Positions 53,329 to 62,886 are shown, counted from the stretch's first letter. The stretch is 64,000 nucleotides of DNA from Clostridia bacterium (GCA_017456605.1 JAFTJA010000008.1:1-64000), one strand, 5' to 3'. The notes: generated from the sequence alone by a model not told the origin. Made by a program: numbers and translations.

Positions 53329-53532
53329 GAGTTTAATCGTGAAACGATTAAACTCAGCGATATAAATTCCTGACGGAATTTGCGATATGTACTTCGTATG
53401 CGATATATCTCCGATGCGATATGTCCCTTCGGGACGAAAAAAAGAATTTATATATTATAGCAACGGAGCAAAGCGGAGTTATGTCGCATTTGTGAAACAA
53501 ATATATCGCACGAACGAAGTGAGTATATCGCT
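53329..53532. repeat. Palindromic element with inverted ends and nested hairpins
   Basis: Begins with the perfect hairpin GAGTTTAATCG/CGATTAAACTC (53329-53355). Then AGCGATATA (53356-53364) and its inverse TATATCGCT (53524-53532) bound a 177-base segment. Inside are many mini-hairpins (GACGGAATTT, TACTTCGTA, GTCCCTTCGGGAC, CGGAGCAAAGCGGAG, ATTTGTGAAACAAAT). No coding frame. It resembles a non-autonomous repeat and is followed at once by the dispersed repeat. Confidence 0.65.
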
Positions 53533-53540
53533 AGAAAAGG

Positions 53541-53625
53541 TTTGCATCTAAACCTTATGTGTCGCAATCGCTAAAAAGCTTGGCATCTAAATCTTACAGT
53601 CTTTTATACTGAACAAAATTGAGAA
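53541..53625 (+). repeat. Dispersed intergenic repeat, copy 5, with promoter-like module
   Basis: TTGCATCTAAACCTTATG (from 53542) and TTGGCATCTAAATCTTAC (from 53580) with TTTATA at 53603. It is closely similar to copy 2 at 620-690 although some 53 kb away. It lies in front of the fruK-like gene and may carry its promoter. Confidence 0.7.
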
Positions 53626-53649
53626 AAGTACATATGTGGAGTAACAATT

Positions 53650-54576
53650 ATGAAAATTTTTACAATCACGCTGAATCCGGCGTTTGATGTCCATTACAAT
53701 GTTGAAAACTTAGAGCTTCGCAAGGAGAATTATGCATATTCGGTGACAAAGCATGCAGGTGGCAAGGGCGTCAATGTTTCAAGAGCCTTGAAAGGCTATG
53801 GCATAGAGAATACTGCTTGTCTTGTTCTTGGAAAAACGGGTGGCAAAGAGTTTCTGGATGCATTAAAGGCGGATGGGCTTTTGTGCCGGACACTTATGAA
53901 AGATGGAATGGTACGCGAGAATATCACACTACATTCCAATGACGGTGAAACCCGTATAAGCGCTGAGGGAGGCGACACAGACGAAGAAATTCTTGCCCGG
54001 CTTTTTGATATGATGAAGGCGGAATGTGATGAAAATACGGTAGTCACTTTTACCGGAAGACTTCCCAAAGGCATAACAAAAGAGGCGGCGACGGAGTTTC
54101 TCCTGAAAATAAAAGGACTTGGCGCAAAGGTTGTGGTGGACTGCAATTCTTTTTCAAAGGATGAGCTTTTCAGCATAAAGCCGTTTTTGATAAAACCCAA
54201 TGAACAAGAGATTGAACAGCTTTTGGGAAAGAGGGCGGATAGTGCCGATGATGCAGCATACCTTGCGAAAATCCTTTTTGAAAAAGGGATAGAAAATGTA
54301 ATTATTTCACTCGGTCCTTTGGGATTTGCATACTACGGAGCGGGTGGCGCATCTTTGGTATCTGTGCCAAAGATAGAAGCTGTATCCACCATAGGCGCAG
54401 GCGACAGCCTGATTGCGGGTTTTGTTGCGGGACTGACAAAAGGGCTTAAAACAGAGGATACCCTCCGTCTTGCGGCGGCATTTGGCACGGCTGCGTGCCT
54501 TGCGGAGGGTACTCGGCCTCCAACAAAAGAAAATATTGAGAAAATTTTTGAAAGGGTTGTTTGCCGCAACGTGTAA
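53650..54576 (+). CDS. 1-phosphofructokinase family kinase
   Basis: A 308-residue PfkB-type kinase resembling 1-phosphofructokinase (fruK) or tagatose-6-phosphate kinase (lacC). The N-terminal ITLNPAFD, KHAGGKGVNVSRAL and the C-terminal STIGAGDSLIAGF with catalytic Asp are characteristic. No PTS fructose genes are adjacent, so the exact substrate is open. RBS TGGAG. It ends 26 bases before the MATE gene start. Confidence 0.87.
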   Translation: MKIFTITLNPAFDVHYNVENLELRKENYAYSVTKHAGGKGVNVSRALKGYGIENTACLVLGKTGGKEFLDALKADGLLCRTLMKDGMVRENITLHSNDGETRISAEGGDTDEEILARLFDMMKAECDENTVVTFTGRLPKGITKEAATEFLLKIKGLGAKVVVDCNSFSKDELFSIKPFLIKPNEQEIEQLLGKRADSADDAAYLAKILFEKGIENVIISLGPLGFAYYGAGGASLVSVPKIEAVSTIGAGDSLIAGFVAGLTKGLKTEDTLRLAAAFGTAACLAEGTRPPTKENIEKIFERVVCRNV

Positions 54577-54602
54577 GCGGCAAAAATACAGAGGTGAAAA
54601 AC

Positions 54603-55976
54603 GTGTTAAAAAATATATTTGCACCAACGGATATGACAGTTGGAAAACCATGGAAAAGTATACTTACCTTTACGCTTCCTATGATAATAGGAAACATCGC
54701 CCAACAGCTTTACAGCACGGTTGACAGTATTGTTGTGGGACGCTACATAGGGGACAATGCCCTTGCGGCGGTGGGGAGTGCGGCACCGATACTCAATATG
54801 CTACTGGTGTTGTTCATTGGTATATCAACCGGAACAGGCATCATGGTATCTCAGTATTTCGGGGCAAAGAACAGAGAGAGTCTTTCTTATACCATAGGAA
54901 ACAGCATTACCATAACAGCCATAGCCTGCGTTTTGCTGATTGTGGTTGCGGCACCTCTTATAAGGCCGGTGCTTGTGATGCTTAACACTCCGGCATCTAT
55001 TATTGATGGCTGTGGGGATTATCTGATGATATCCCTTGTGGGTATGGCAGGGCTGGCATATTATAACATACTCAGCGGTGTAATAAGAGGTCTTGGAGAT
55101 TCTTTTTCGGCGCTTATTTATCTTTTGGTTGCGACTGTTATAAATATCGTTTTGGACATATATTTTGTTGCAGTACTCAAAATGGGAGTAGGCGGTGTTG
55201 CACTTGCTACTGTTATTGCACAGATTGTGTCTTCAATCTTGTGCCTCATCAAGCTTGCAAGAATGAGAGAATTCTTTGACTTTGGATTTAAGTTTTTGAA
55301 ACCCGTTTCAAAGTTTGTTAAAACAACAGTAAAACTTGGTCTTCCCTCGGGACTTACTCAAGCGATATTTTCATCGGCAATGATAATTGTTCAATCTCTT
55401 ACCAATCAGTTCGGAGAACAGTTTATTGCGGCAAATGTAGTGATTATGCGTGTTGACGGTTTTGCTATGATGCCGAATTTCTCGTTTGGAATGGCGCTTA
55501 CCACATACGCGGGACAGAATGTGGGAGCGGGACTTTATGACAGAGTTACTCAGGGCGCAAAGCAAGGAACCATTCTTGCGGCGGGTTGCTCCGCTTTTAT
55601 CACCGGTATTATTCTGTTGTTCGGCAAAGGTCTTATGGGGATTTTTACCGAAACGGACACCCTTGTGTCAATGAGCTTTTATTTGATGAAGATTTTGGCG
55701 GCAGGGTATATAGCCGTTGCGGTGACACAAAGCCTTTCGGGCATTATGCGCGGCGCAGGTGATACAATGACACCTATGTGGATTTCTCTTATCACAACAG
55801 TGGCGCTTCGTGTCCCTGTGGCATACGGAATTTCATATCTCACAAGAACCCCCGAACTTCCCTTCGGCAGATTTGAATGTATCCAGATTTCGTTGCTCAT
55901 TTCCTGGGTAATGGGTGCTGTGCTCACGGCAATCTTTTACAGATTTGGAAAATGGAAGAGCAAGGCTATTTATTGA
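54603..55976 (+). CDS. MATE family efflux protein
   Basis: A 457-residue transporter with 12 membrane segments of the multidrug and toxin extrusion family. The N-terminal IIGNIAQQLYSTVDSIVVGRY and the internal GVIRGLGDS and GIMRGAGDT repeats are family hallmarks. It exports cations in exchange for Na+ or H+. The start is GTG at 54603 after GAGGTG; it is close to the fruK-like gene and may share its promoter. Confidence 0.9.
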   Translation: MLKNIFAPTDMTVGKPWKSILTFTLPMIIGNIAQQLYSTVDSIVVGRYIGDNALAAVGSAAPILNMLLVLFIGISTGTGIMVSQYFGAKNRESLSYTIGNSITITAIACVLLIVVAAPLIRPVLVMLNTPASIIDGCGDYLMISLVGMAGLAYYNILSGVIRGLGDSFSALIYLLVATVINIVLDIYFVAVLKMGVGGVALATVIAQIVSSILCLIKLARMREFFDFGFKFLKPVSKFVKTTVKLGLPSGLTQAIFSSAMIIVQSLTNQFGEQFIAANVVIMRVDGFAMMPNFSFGMALTTYAGQNVGAGLYDRVTQGAKQGTILAAGCSAFITGIILLFGKGLMGIFTETDTLVSMSFYLMKILAAGYIAVAVTQSLSGIMRGAGDTMTPMWISLITTVALRVPVAYGISYLTRTPELPFGRFECIQISLLISWVMGAVLTAIFYRFGKWKSKAIY

Positions 55977-56081
55977 TAAAATGTGTCAAATTAGGACAAG
56001 TGTAAAATTTGGCTTGATAAAGAACAAAAAATATGATAAAATATAAAATTGAGATTGATGGTTTCGGGAGGGAATGGGCCT

Positions 56082-56495
56082 ATGATTTTGGGCGTTGATT
56101 TTGGCGACAGCCGCACAGGTTATGCAACCTCTGATGCACTTGGGTTTTCGGCACATACCCTTGAAACTTATGCGGAGAAGAACATGAACAAGGTGGCGCT
56201 CCATACGGCAGACCTTGCAAAAAAACTGGGTGCTCAAAAAATTGTTCTGGGTTTTCCCAAGAATATGAATGGAACTGTTGGCGAGCGTGGAAAAAAGACC
56301 AAGGCTTTCGCAAAGCTTTTGGGAACTTTGGTTGATTGCCCCATAATTTTGTGGGATGAAAGGCTTACCACGGTCTCGGCGCACAATCTTATGAACGAAA
56401 CAAATGTTCGTGGCAAAAAACGCAAAGACAGCGTTGACAAAATTGCCGCAGCGTTTATATTACAAGCCTATCTGGACAGCGGTTCAGGGGCATAA
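56082..56495 (+). CDS. yqgF: YqgF/RuvX family nuclease-like protein
   Basis: A 137-residue protein with RNase H-like fold: LGVDFGDSRTG at the start, KIVLGFPKNMNGT, LWDERLTTVSA and DKIAAAFILQAYL. Bacterial members process 16S rRNA 5' ends or act as putative Holliday junction resolvases. GGGAGGG precedes the ATG at 56082. It is 23 bases before the DUF1292 gene, a pair common in Clostridia. Confidence 0.93.
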   Translation: MILGVDFGDSRTGYATSDALGFSAHTLETYAEKNMNKVALHTADLAKKLGAQKIVLGFPKNMNGTVGERGKKTKAFAKLLGTLVDCPIILWDERLTTVSAHNLMNETNVRGKKRKDSVDKIAAAFILQAYLDSGSGA

Positions 56496-56518
56496 AACAA
56501 AGAAAAGAGGTATTTAAC

Positions 56519-56824
56519 ATGTCAGAAATTTTTGAAAACGAAAACGAAATGAACGAATACAAAATTGACCTTTTTGATGATGAGGGCAACAAGCAGACGG
56601 TTATTCATCTTGATACTGTTCAAATAGACGGTCAGGACTTTGTTGTGTGCATTCCCTTTAAAGAAGAAGAGGGCGACGAGGTTGATGAAGTGTTCATTCT
56701 GAAAATGCTCGAAAGAGAAGACGGAACATATGAGCTTGCGTATGAAGAAGACCTTGAAGTGCTTGATAGAGCTTATGAGGAATTCAAAGCAAGAAACGCA
56801 GACGAGTTCGATTTTGAAGATTAA
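56519..56824 (+). CDS. DUF1292 protein
   Basis: A 101-residue, highly acidic protein of the DUF1292 family. The usual ITLxDExG-like N-terminal stretch is seen as KIDLFDDEGN. Function unknown; it is linked to yqgF in many Firmicutes. RBS AAAGAGG. Confidence 0.88.
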   Translation: MSEIFENENEMNEYKIDLFDDEGNKQTVIHLDTVQIDGQDFVVCIPFKEEEGDEVDEVFILKMLEREDGTYELAYEEDLEVLDRAYEEFKARNADEFDFED

Positions 56825-56833
56825 AAGAATAAA

Positions 56834-56880
56834 AAATGACTTATCGGATAGCTTTGCCGTCCGATAATGTCTTTTTTCGG
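56834..56880 (+). terminator. Terminator after DUF1292 gene
   Basis: GACTTATCGGA pairs with TCCGATAATGTC across a TAGCTTTGCCG loop, then TTTTTT. Confidence 0.75.
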
Positions 56881-56913
56881 GGTAGTGCCTAAGTCAGCTC
56901 CGGAAGAGAAAAG

Positions 56914-59019
56914 GTGGTTTTTGAAATAGTACTTATTATTGCTGAAAAACCAAGCCTTGCACGGAATATTATGGCAGGGATTGGAAAAATGACAAAGCAT
57001 GACGGATATTTTGAGGGTGCGGGTTATATTGTGACCTGGGCCTTTGGTCACCTTTTCTCTCTTGCAGATGTTGAGGCTTATTTCCCGGAGAGTGAAAGAG
57101 CTAACCGATGGACAATGGAAAATCTGCCCTGCTTCCCTGAAAAATTCAAATTTGAAATTAAAAAGGACAGCAACAAAAACATCGACAGTGGTGCAAAAAA
57201 ACAGTTTGAAATCATAAAAGGCTTGTGCAACAGAGCAGATGTTGACACAATAATCAACGCAGGCGACGCTGACCGTGAGGGTGAAATCATTGTCCGCACT
57301 TGTATCGAAAAAGCCCTTTCAGGTACGTCAAAGGACTTAAAGAGAATCTGGCTTCCCGACCAGACGCCGCAGACGGTCAAAGAGGCACTTCAGAACTTAA
57401 AAAGCGAAAGCGAGTATGACAATCTGGCAAATGAGGGCTATGCGAGGACTTTCACCGATTGGCTCTATGGGGTAAATCTCACACGCTATGCAACCCTCAG
57501 GGCAGGAACGCTTCTTCGGGTGGGCAGAGTCATTGTGCCTATTGTGAAAGCAATTTATGACAGGGATATGGCAATACGCAACTTTGTGCCGGAGATTTAT
57601 TATGCGGCGGTCAGCAAGGAACTTACAAACGGAGAAGAAATAGAACTTACCAGTAAAAATAAGTTTTCTAAAATCGAACTTGATAAGGCAAAAGAGCTTT
57701 GCAGCAGATATAACAGTGCAGAAGCCAGAGTTACTGCAAAAAAGAAGAAAAAAGATAAGCTGAATCCACCAAAGCTTTATTCTCTCACCAAGCTCCAGAA
57801 TTACCTTGGAAAACGTTATAAAATGTCAATGGCTGAAAGCCTTGAAATTCTTCAGGGACTTTATGAAAAGGGCTATGTGACATATCCCAGAACAAATTCC
57901 GAATATCTGGCTGTGGCAGAGCAGGGGAAGATAAAAACCATTTTGCAGTCGGTCAAAGAGCTTGGCTATCCGGTGGAGTTTCGGTTTGATAAGAAAATTT
58001 TTGACGATTCAAAGATTGAATCCCACTCGGCACTTACCCCTACATACAAAATTCCGGACAAAACAAAGCTAACTGAAAATGAGCTCAAGGTTTACAGCAG
58101 CATTATGCGGCGGTTTGTGGCGGTTTTCTGCTCGGAAGAATGTATAGCCGAAAAGACCGAAATAACCGTTTCGGTAGGTGACTTTGAGGAATTTACTCTC
58201 AAAGGAACAGTTATAGTGAGCCCCGGCTGGACGGCGTATGATGCCTATACGAAGAAAGACAAGATTTTGCCGCCTATTGAAAAGGGCGACAAAGTAAATA
58301 TAAATTTTGTGCCAGTTGAAAAAGAAACCTCTCCGCCGAAGCATTATACCATAGAAACCCTCAACAATTATCTCAAAAATCCGTTCAAGGATGAAAAACA
58401 GCAGCTTGGCGAAAAAGAGGCTGAGGAAGAGGAATATCGTGCGATGTTTGAGGGGCTTGAACTTGGCACTGAAGCAACCCGCACGGGAATTATAGACAAC
58501 GCGCGAAAGAGCGAGTATATACTGCTGAAAAAAGATACCTATACGATTTTGCCTGCGGGGGAGCATCTTGTGGAATCCCTTGGCAGAATGAATATAATTA
58601 TGGACAAATTCAAGACTTCGCAAATGGGCGTGTCACTGAAAAAAGTTTTCCGCGGCGAAAGTACAGTTGCGGATTCGGTTGAAATGGTGAAGAATGAAAT
58701 TTCGTCAATCTTTGATGCCGCAAGGCAAGGCGGTGAAAACTTTGATGGCTTTGTGGGTGATATTGTAGGCAAGTGTCCAGTTTGCGGCAGTGATGTGAAA
58801 AGAACCCGCTTTGGTTATGGTTGCAGCGGCTATCGTGATGGATGCAAATTTTCTGTCAGCAACGTTATATGCAACAAGGTTGTGTCTCTTGACAATATGA
58901 GAAAAATTCTTGAAGAAGGCTCAACGGAACTTATTTCGGGATTTGTTTCAAAAAAAAGCGGAAAAGAGTTTTCAGCAAGACTTGCTTTGGAAGATGGCAA
59001 GGTTGTTTTTAAATTTTAA
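56914..59019 (+). CDS. topB: DNA topoisomerase III
   Basis: A 701-residue type IA topoisomerase that decatenates and relaxes DNA. The TOPRIM domain is at the front (LIIAEKPSLA, NAGDADREGE), the nucleophile Tyr is in YVTYPRTNSEYL near residue 330, and a Cys zinc ribbon (CPVCGS) is at the C-terminal end. The start is GTG at 56914, with GGAAGAG just upstream; no ATG fits before LIIAEKPSL. Followed by nfnA after 22 bases. Confidence 0.94.
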   Translation: MVFEIVLIIAEKPSLARNIMAGIGKMTKHDGYFEGAGYIVTWAFGHLFSLADVEAYFPESERANRWTMENLPCFPEKFKFEIKKDSNKNIDSGAKKQFEIIKGLCNRADVDTIINAGDADREGEIIVRTCIEKALSGTSKDLKRIWLPDQTPQTVKEALQNLKSESEYDNLANEGYARTFTDWLYGVNLTRYATLRAGTLLRVGRVIVPIVKAIYDRDMAIRNFVPEIYYAAVSKELTNGEEIELTSKNKFSKIELDKAKELCSRYNSAEARVTAKKKKKDKLNPPKLYSLTKLQNYLGKRYKMSMAESLEILQGLYEKGYVTYPRTNSEYLAVAEQGKIKTILQSVKELGYPVEFRFDKKIFDDSKIESHSALTPTYKIPDKTKLTENELKVYSSIMRRFVAVFCSEECIAEKTEITVSVGDFEEFTLKGTVIVSPGWTAYDAYTKKDKILPPIEKGDKVNINFVPVEKETSPPKHYTIETLNNYLKNPFKDEKQQLGEKEAEEEEYRAMFEGLELGTEATRTGIIDNARKSEYILLKKDTYTILPAGEHLVESLGRMNIIMDKFKTSQMGVSLKKVFRGESTVADSVEMVKNEISSIFDAARQGGENFDGFVGDIVGKCPVCGSDVKRTRFGYGCSGYRDGCKFSVSNVICNKVVSLDNMRKILEEGSTELISGFVSKKSGKEFSARLALEDGKVVFKF

Positions 59020-59041
59020 AGGTATAAAGGAGTATACGGAA

Positions 59042-59890
59042 ATGTTTCGTATCAAAGAAAAATATAAATTGAATCCCTCTGTTACAAAAATGGTGATTGA
59101 AGCTCCGCTTGTTGCTAAAAAAGCGCAGGCAGGCCAGTTTATAATCTTGAGGGTTGATGACGAGGGCGAGAGAATCCCTCTTACCATAGCGGATTATGAC
59201 CGAAATGGTGGCACTGTTACCATTATATTCCAGGTGGTGGGTGCTACCACAAAAAAACTGAATGACCTTGATGCAGGTGATTTTATCTGTGACTTCGTGG
59301 GTCCATTGGGAAAGGCGTCAGAGGTCAGCGGCTTCAAAAAGGTTGCTGTTATTGGCGGCGGTGTTGGCTGTGCCATTGCGTATCCGACCGCTAAAGCTCT
59401 CAAAGAAAATGGTGCAGAGGTTCATGCGGTAGTGGGTTTCAGAAACCGTGACCTTGTTATTTTGGAAGAAGAATTTAAAAGTGTTTCCGACAAGTTTGTA
59501 ATAGTTACTGATGACGGCTCTTATGGTGAAAAGGGTCTTGTTACCGATGCACTTCGAAATTTGGTTGAAAGCGGCGAAAAATATGATGAGGTTATTGCAA
59601 TAGGTCCGCTCATTATGATGAAATTTGTGGCTCTCCTCACAAAAGAGCTGGGGATAAAAACTGTGGTAAGTATGAACCCCATAATGATTGATGGTACGGG
59701 AATGTGCGGTGGATGTAGACTTACTGTTGGCGGCGAAATGAAGTTTGCCTGCGTCGACGGGCCGGATTTTGACGGACATCTGGTGGACTTTGATGAGGCG
59801 ATGCGACGCTCGTCGATTTATAAGGAAACAGAAAGGCACCGCTATGAAGAAGGCTGCAATCTCTTCAAGGAGGACAAAAACAATGGCTAA
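59042..59890 (+). CDS. nfnA: NADH-dependent ferredoxin:NADP+ oxidoreductase, subunit A
   Basis: A 282-residue FAD/NAD-binding protein of the PyrK/NfnA kind. The FAD motif region RIPLTIAD, the NAD site VAVIGGGVGCAIAYP and the [2Fe-2S] Cys set GTGMCGGCRL with a later FACVDGP are intact. With NfnB it makes a bifurcating transhydrogenase that couples NADH and reduced ferredoxin to NADP+ reduction. RBS AAAGGAG precedes the ATG. It overlaps nfnB by 8 bases. Confidence 0.93.
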   Translation: MFRIKEKYKLNPSVTKMVIEAPLVAKKAQAGQFIILRVDDEGERIPLTIADYDRNGGTVTIIFQVVGATTKKLNDLDAGDFICDFVGPLGKASEVSGFKKVAVIGGGVGCAIAYPTAKALKENGAEVHAVVGFRNRDLVILEEEFKSVSDKFVIVTDDGSYGEKGLVTDALRNLVESGEKYDEVIAIGPLIMMKFVALLTKELGIKTVVSMNPIMIDGTGMCGGCRLTVGGEMKFACVDGPDFDGHLVDFDEAMRRSSIYKETERHRYEEGCNLFKEDKNNG

Positions 59891-61274
59891 TATGGCACCG
59901 AAAAAGAACGAAATGCCCGTTCAGGCACCGGAGGTAAGAAACAAAAATTTCAGCGAGGTGGCACTTGGCTACACAAAGGAACAGGCTGTTGACGAGGCAC
60001 AAAGGTGTCTTAATTGTAAAAACAAACCTTGTGTTTCCGGTTGTCCGGTAAGCATTGATATTCCTGAATTTGTTGAAAAGGTGGCACAGGGCGACTTTGA
60101 GGCGGCATATGAAGTTATTTACCGTCAAAGCTCGTTGCCTGCAGTTTGCGGCAGAGTTTGTCCTCAGGAAAGACAGTGCGAGTCAAAGTGCGTGAGAGGC
60201 ATAAAGGGTGAGCCTGTTGCAATAGGCAGACTTGAACGCTTCGTGGCAGACTGGCATATGGCAAATGAACACGAAAAATCGAAAAGTGCGAACTTGCAAA
60301 ATGGCAAAAAAGTGGCTGTTATTGGCTCCGGCCCATCAGGACTTACTTGCGCCGGGGACCTTGCAAAAATGGGGTACAGTGTTACGATTTTTGAAGCTCT
60401 TCATACAGCAGGGGGAGTTTTGGTTTACGGAATTCCGGAGTTCAGACTTCCAAAGGACATAGTGAAACGTGAAATTGAAAACCTCAAATCCCTTGGCGTT
60501 GAAATTGTGACCAATGCGGTTATTGGCAAAACCCTTACCGTGGACGAACTTTTTGAAGCGGGTTTTGAGGCGGTATTTATCGGCTCCGGCGCGGGGCTCC
60601 CAAGATTTATGAATATTCCGGGAGAGAGCCTGAATGGCGTATATTCAGCAAACGAGTTTCTCACCCGCACAAACCTTATGAAAGCTTACAAAGAGGATTC
60701 GCAGACTCCCATAATGCACGCAAAACGTGTTGCGGTGGTTGGTGGCGGAAACGTGGCTATGGATGCAGCGCGCTGTGCAAAGCGTCTTGGCGCTGAGGAT
60801 GTTTATATAGTATACAGACGTTCTATGGACGAAATGCCGGCGAGACGTGAAGAAGTGGAGCATGCTGAAGAAGAGGGAATCATCTTCAAAACTCTCAACA
60901 ATCCGGTCGAGATACTTGGAAATGAGCAGAACTTCGTAAATGGCATAAAATGTGTCAGAATGGAACTTGGCGAGCCGGACGAATCAGGCAGACGCAGCCC
61001 TGTTGAAATCAAGGATTCTGAATATGTTCTGGATGTTGATGCGGTCATTATGTCAATCGGGACATCACCCAATCCCCTTATCAGAAGTACCACAGAGGGA
61101 CTTGATACAGACAGACGAGGTTGCATAATCACAAAGGATGAAAGCGGACTCACCAGTCGTGCGGGTGTTTATGCCGGAGGCGATGCTGTGACAGGAGCGG
61201 CGACAGTTATTCTCGCTATGGGAGCGGGAAAGTCTTCTGCAAAGGCCATTGATGAATATTTGAAGAATAAATAA
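59883..61274 (+). CDS. nfnB: NADH-dependent ferredoxin:NADP+ oxidoreductase, subunit B
   Basis: A 463-residue protein homologous to the glutamate synthase small subunit (GltA/GltD). An N-terminal pair of [4Fe-4S] Cys sets (CLNCKNKPCVSGCP and CGRVCPQERQCESKC) is followed by two Rossmann sites (VIGSGPSGLTCAGDL and VVGGGNVAMDAARC) and a C-terminal AGGDAVTGAATV. RBS AAGGAGG. The ATG at 59883 is within the end of nfnA. No glutamate synthase large subunit is nearby, so NfnB is favoured over GltD. Confidence 0.93.
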   Translation: MANMAPKKNEMPVQAPEVRNKNFSEVALGYTKEQAVDEAQRCLNCKNKPCVSGCPVSIDIPEFVEKVAQGDFEAAYEVIYRQSSLPAVCGRVCPQERQCESKCVRGIKGEPVAIGRLERFVADWHMANEHEKSKSANLQNGKKVAVIGSGPSGLTCAGDLAKMGYSVTIFEALHTAGGVLVYGIPEFRLPKDIVKREIENLKSLGVEIVTNAVIGKTLTVDELFEAGFEAVFIGSGAGLPRFMNIPGESLNGVYSANEFLTRTNLMKAYKEDSQTPIMHAKRVAVVGGGNVAMDAARCAKRLGAEDVYIVYRRSMDEMPARREEVEHAEEEGIIFKTLNNPVEILGNEQNFVNGIKCVRMELGEPDESGRRSPVEIKDSEYVLDVDAVIMSIGTSPNPLIRSTTEGLDTDRRGCIITKDESGLTSRAGVYAGGDAVTGAATVILAMGAGKSSAKAIDEYLKNK

Positions 61275-61278
61275 AGAT

Positions 61279-61317
61279 AAAAAAACAATCTGCCTTTTCA
61301 AGGCAGATTGTTTTTTG
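61279..61317. terminator. Terminator after nfnB
   Basis: AAACAATCTGCCTT pairs with AAGGCAGATTGTTT across TTC, with runs on both sides. Confidence 0.88.
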
Positions 61318-61346
61318 CATAAATAAGAGCGCCCATATGCGTGTGA

Positions 61347-62624
61347 TCATTGTCTTACATTGAACATATAATTGAGAAGGGAAAAATTCTGTTGAAACGG
61401 TCGCATAAAATTCCAGTATCCAACCCCACGCAAAGACTTTTCGTTTACAAGATTGAATTTCTGTTGTATACTGCGCACGTCTTCAAACCAGACCTCATGC
61501 TCTTTGCCGTCGTTTGCGGTATAGGTGAACCAGGGCGACTGTGAAACCTCGTCAAACTGTATGCCTACGCCGTTTTGCACTGCGATTTTTATTGCTTCGA
61601 CGTTTGATATAAGCCTTGCACGGCTTTCTCCTTTCACATACGGCAAAGTCCAGTCATAGCCGTAGTTCGGTATGCCAAGAAATATTTTATCGGCGGGTAT
61701 CCGAGTGAGGGCATATTCTACCACTTGACGAACGCTCTGTATGGGTGCGACAGCCATGGCGGGACCATAGGTATACCCCCACTCGTATGTCATAAGCAGG
61801 ACGGCATCGGCATTATCTCCTACCGCCTGATAGTTGTGCCCTTCGTAGAGAAGACCTCTTTGGGTATCAGAGGTTTTTGGGGCAAGGGCGGCAATAACCT
61901 CAAAGCCCAAAGGATTAAGCCGCTCCCGCAGTTTTCCAATAAATTCACCATACAAAAGGCTATCCTCTGGATAAACAAATTCGAAATCAATGTCAAGCCC
62001 GCGGTAGTCCTTTGCCTGCATATTATAGACCACTTCTTCTATGAGTCTATCCTGAATTTCGGGGCTGTTTAAGACCATACTTGCAAGCTCGTTGCTGAAA
62101 CCTCCGCTTTCCGTGAGAGTGGAAAGATGCATAAGAGGAAGAACGCCATAGTTGTACGCATTTTCAATCAACTCTTCGTCATCAAGATAAACAAGTCCGC
62201 CTTGATTGGTTATGCCATAGGTGAAAGGAGTGAGGTAGGTGGAATAGGGCAGGATTTCTTCAAGAACTGCCATGTTTACATAAGGGTAGGCATAGCCGTT
62301 TACGTCAATTTCCCGGCTGACATCCCGCTCAAATGAAATCACAAGAGTTTGCCCGGGATAGAGTGCTGTCCTGCCACCTAAGATGGGGTTGTTGCGAAAA
62401 AGTGCATTTACACTTATTCCATAGCTTTGTGCAATGGAATATACCGTTTCGTTTGCGCTTACTGTGTGAGTTTGTGTTGGCTCTAAAATCAGGAGTGCCT
62501 GACCTTCTGCAAGGGTTGGGATTTCCTCAAGATTGTTGAGGGTAACTACCACAAATTCGGGCACGCCATATTGTTGTGCGATTGATGCGGCGGTTTCACC
62601 GCTTTTTACTATATGTATATTCAT
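61347..62624 (-). CDS. LysM-GH18 protein, SleL/YaaH-like spore hydrolase
   Basis: A 425-residue protein with two N-terminal LysM domains (residues 2-46 and 50-95) and a C-terminal GH18 glycosidase-like domain (about 110-425). The GLDIDFEFV segment holds the catalytic DxxDxE motif (DIDFE). SleL-type proteins act as N-acetylglucosaminidases on spore cortex; the lack of a signal peptide is typical of them. RBS GGAGGTG. This supports a spore-forming lifestyle or ancestry. Confidence 0.9.
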   Translation of the reverse strand: MNIHIVKSGETAASIAQQYGVPEFVVVTLNNLEEIPTLAEGQALLILEPTQTHTVSANETVYSIAQSYGISVNALFRNNPILGGRTALYPGQTLVISFERDVSREIDVNGYAYPYVNMAVLEEILPYSTYLTPFTYGITNQGGLVYLDDEELIENAYNYGVLPLMHLSTLTESGGFSNELASMVLNSPEIQDRLIEEVVYNMQAKDYRGLDIDFEFVYPEDSLLYGEFIGKLRERLNPLGFEVIAALAPKTSDTQRGLLYEGHNYQAVGDNADAVLLMTYEWGYTYGPAMAVAPIQSVRQVVEYALTRIPADKIFLGIPNYGYDWTLPYVKGESRARLISNVEAIKIAVQNGVGIQFDEVSQSPWFTYTANDGKEHEVWFEDVRSIQQKFNLVNEKSLRGVGYWNFMRPFQQNFSLLNYMFNVRQ

Positions 62625-62719
62625 ACAGTTCACCTCCATTTTATATTATATTTTTTTGTGTCCAAAGTGTTAAAGAAAGAAAAAAGTGACTAGAAACGAC
62701 AATTTTTTCTAAAAAAGTA

Positions 62720-62747
62720 TTGACAAACACATAAATAGGTGTATAAT
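62720..62747 (+). promoter_or_regulatory. Promoter of the glycine riboswitch transcript
   Basis: TTGACA (62720-62725) and TATAAT (62742-62747) with a 16-base spacer. Confidence 0.8.
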
Positions 62748-62759
62748 GATTAGGTAACC

Positions 62760-62886
62760 CAGTGAAACTTTCAGAATTTTTTAGACTGAAAGCAGAGGGT
62801 ACTCCGGAGAATCTCATTTTGAGTGCCGAAGGTGCAAGACGGCAAAAATGCTGTCGAATCTCTCAGGCAAAAGGACGGAGCAGACA
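62760..62886 (+). promoter_or_regulatory. Glycine riboswitch
   Basis: The aptamer is at 62804-62883: CCGGAGAATCTC, GTGCCGAAGGTGCAAG, and AATCTCTCAGGCAAAAGGACGGAG. A hairpin CTTTCAG/CTGAAAG (62769-62792) precedes it in place of a second full aptamer. A terminator and an AGCS transporter gene follow, a frequent arrangement for this riboswitch. Confidence 0.93.

Noticed and set aside
59883..61274. Glutamate synthase small subunit gltD
   Set aside because: No large subunit is adjacent and it overlaps nfnA, so NfnB is the better call.
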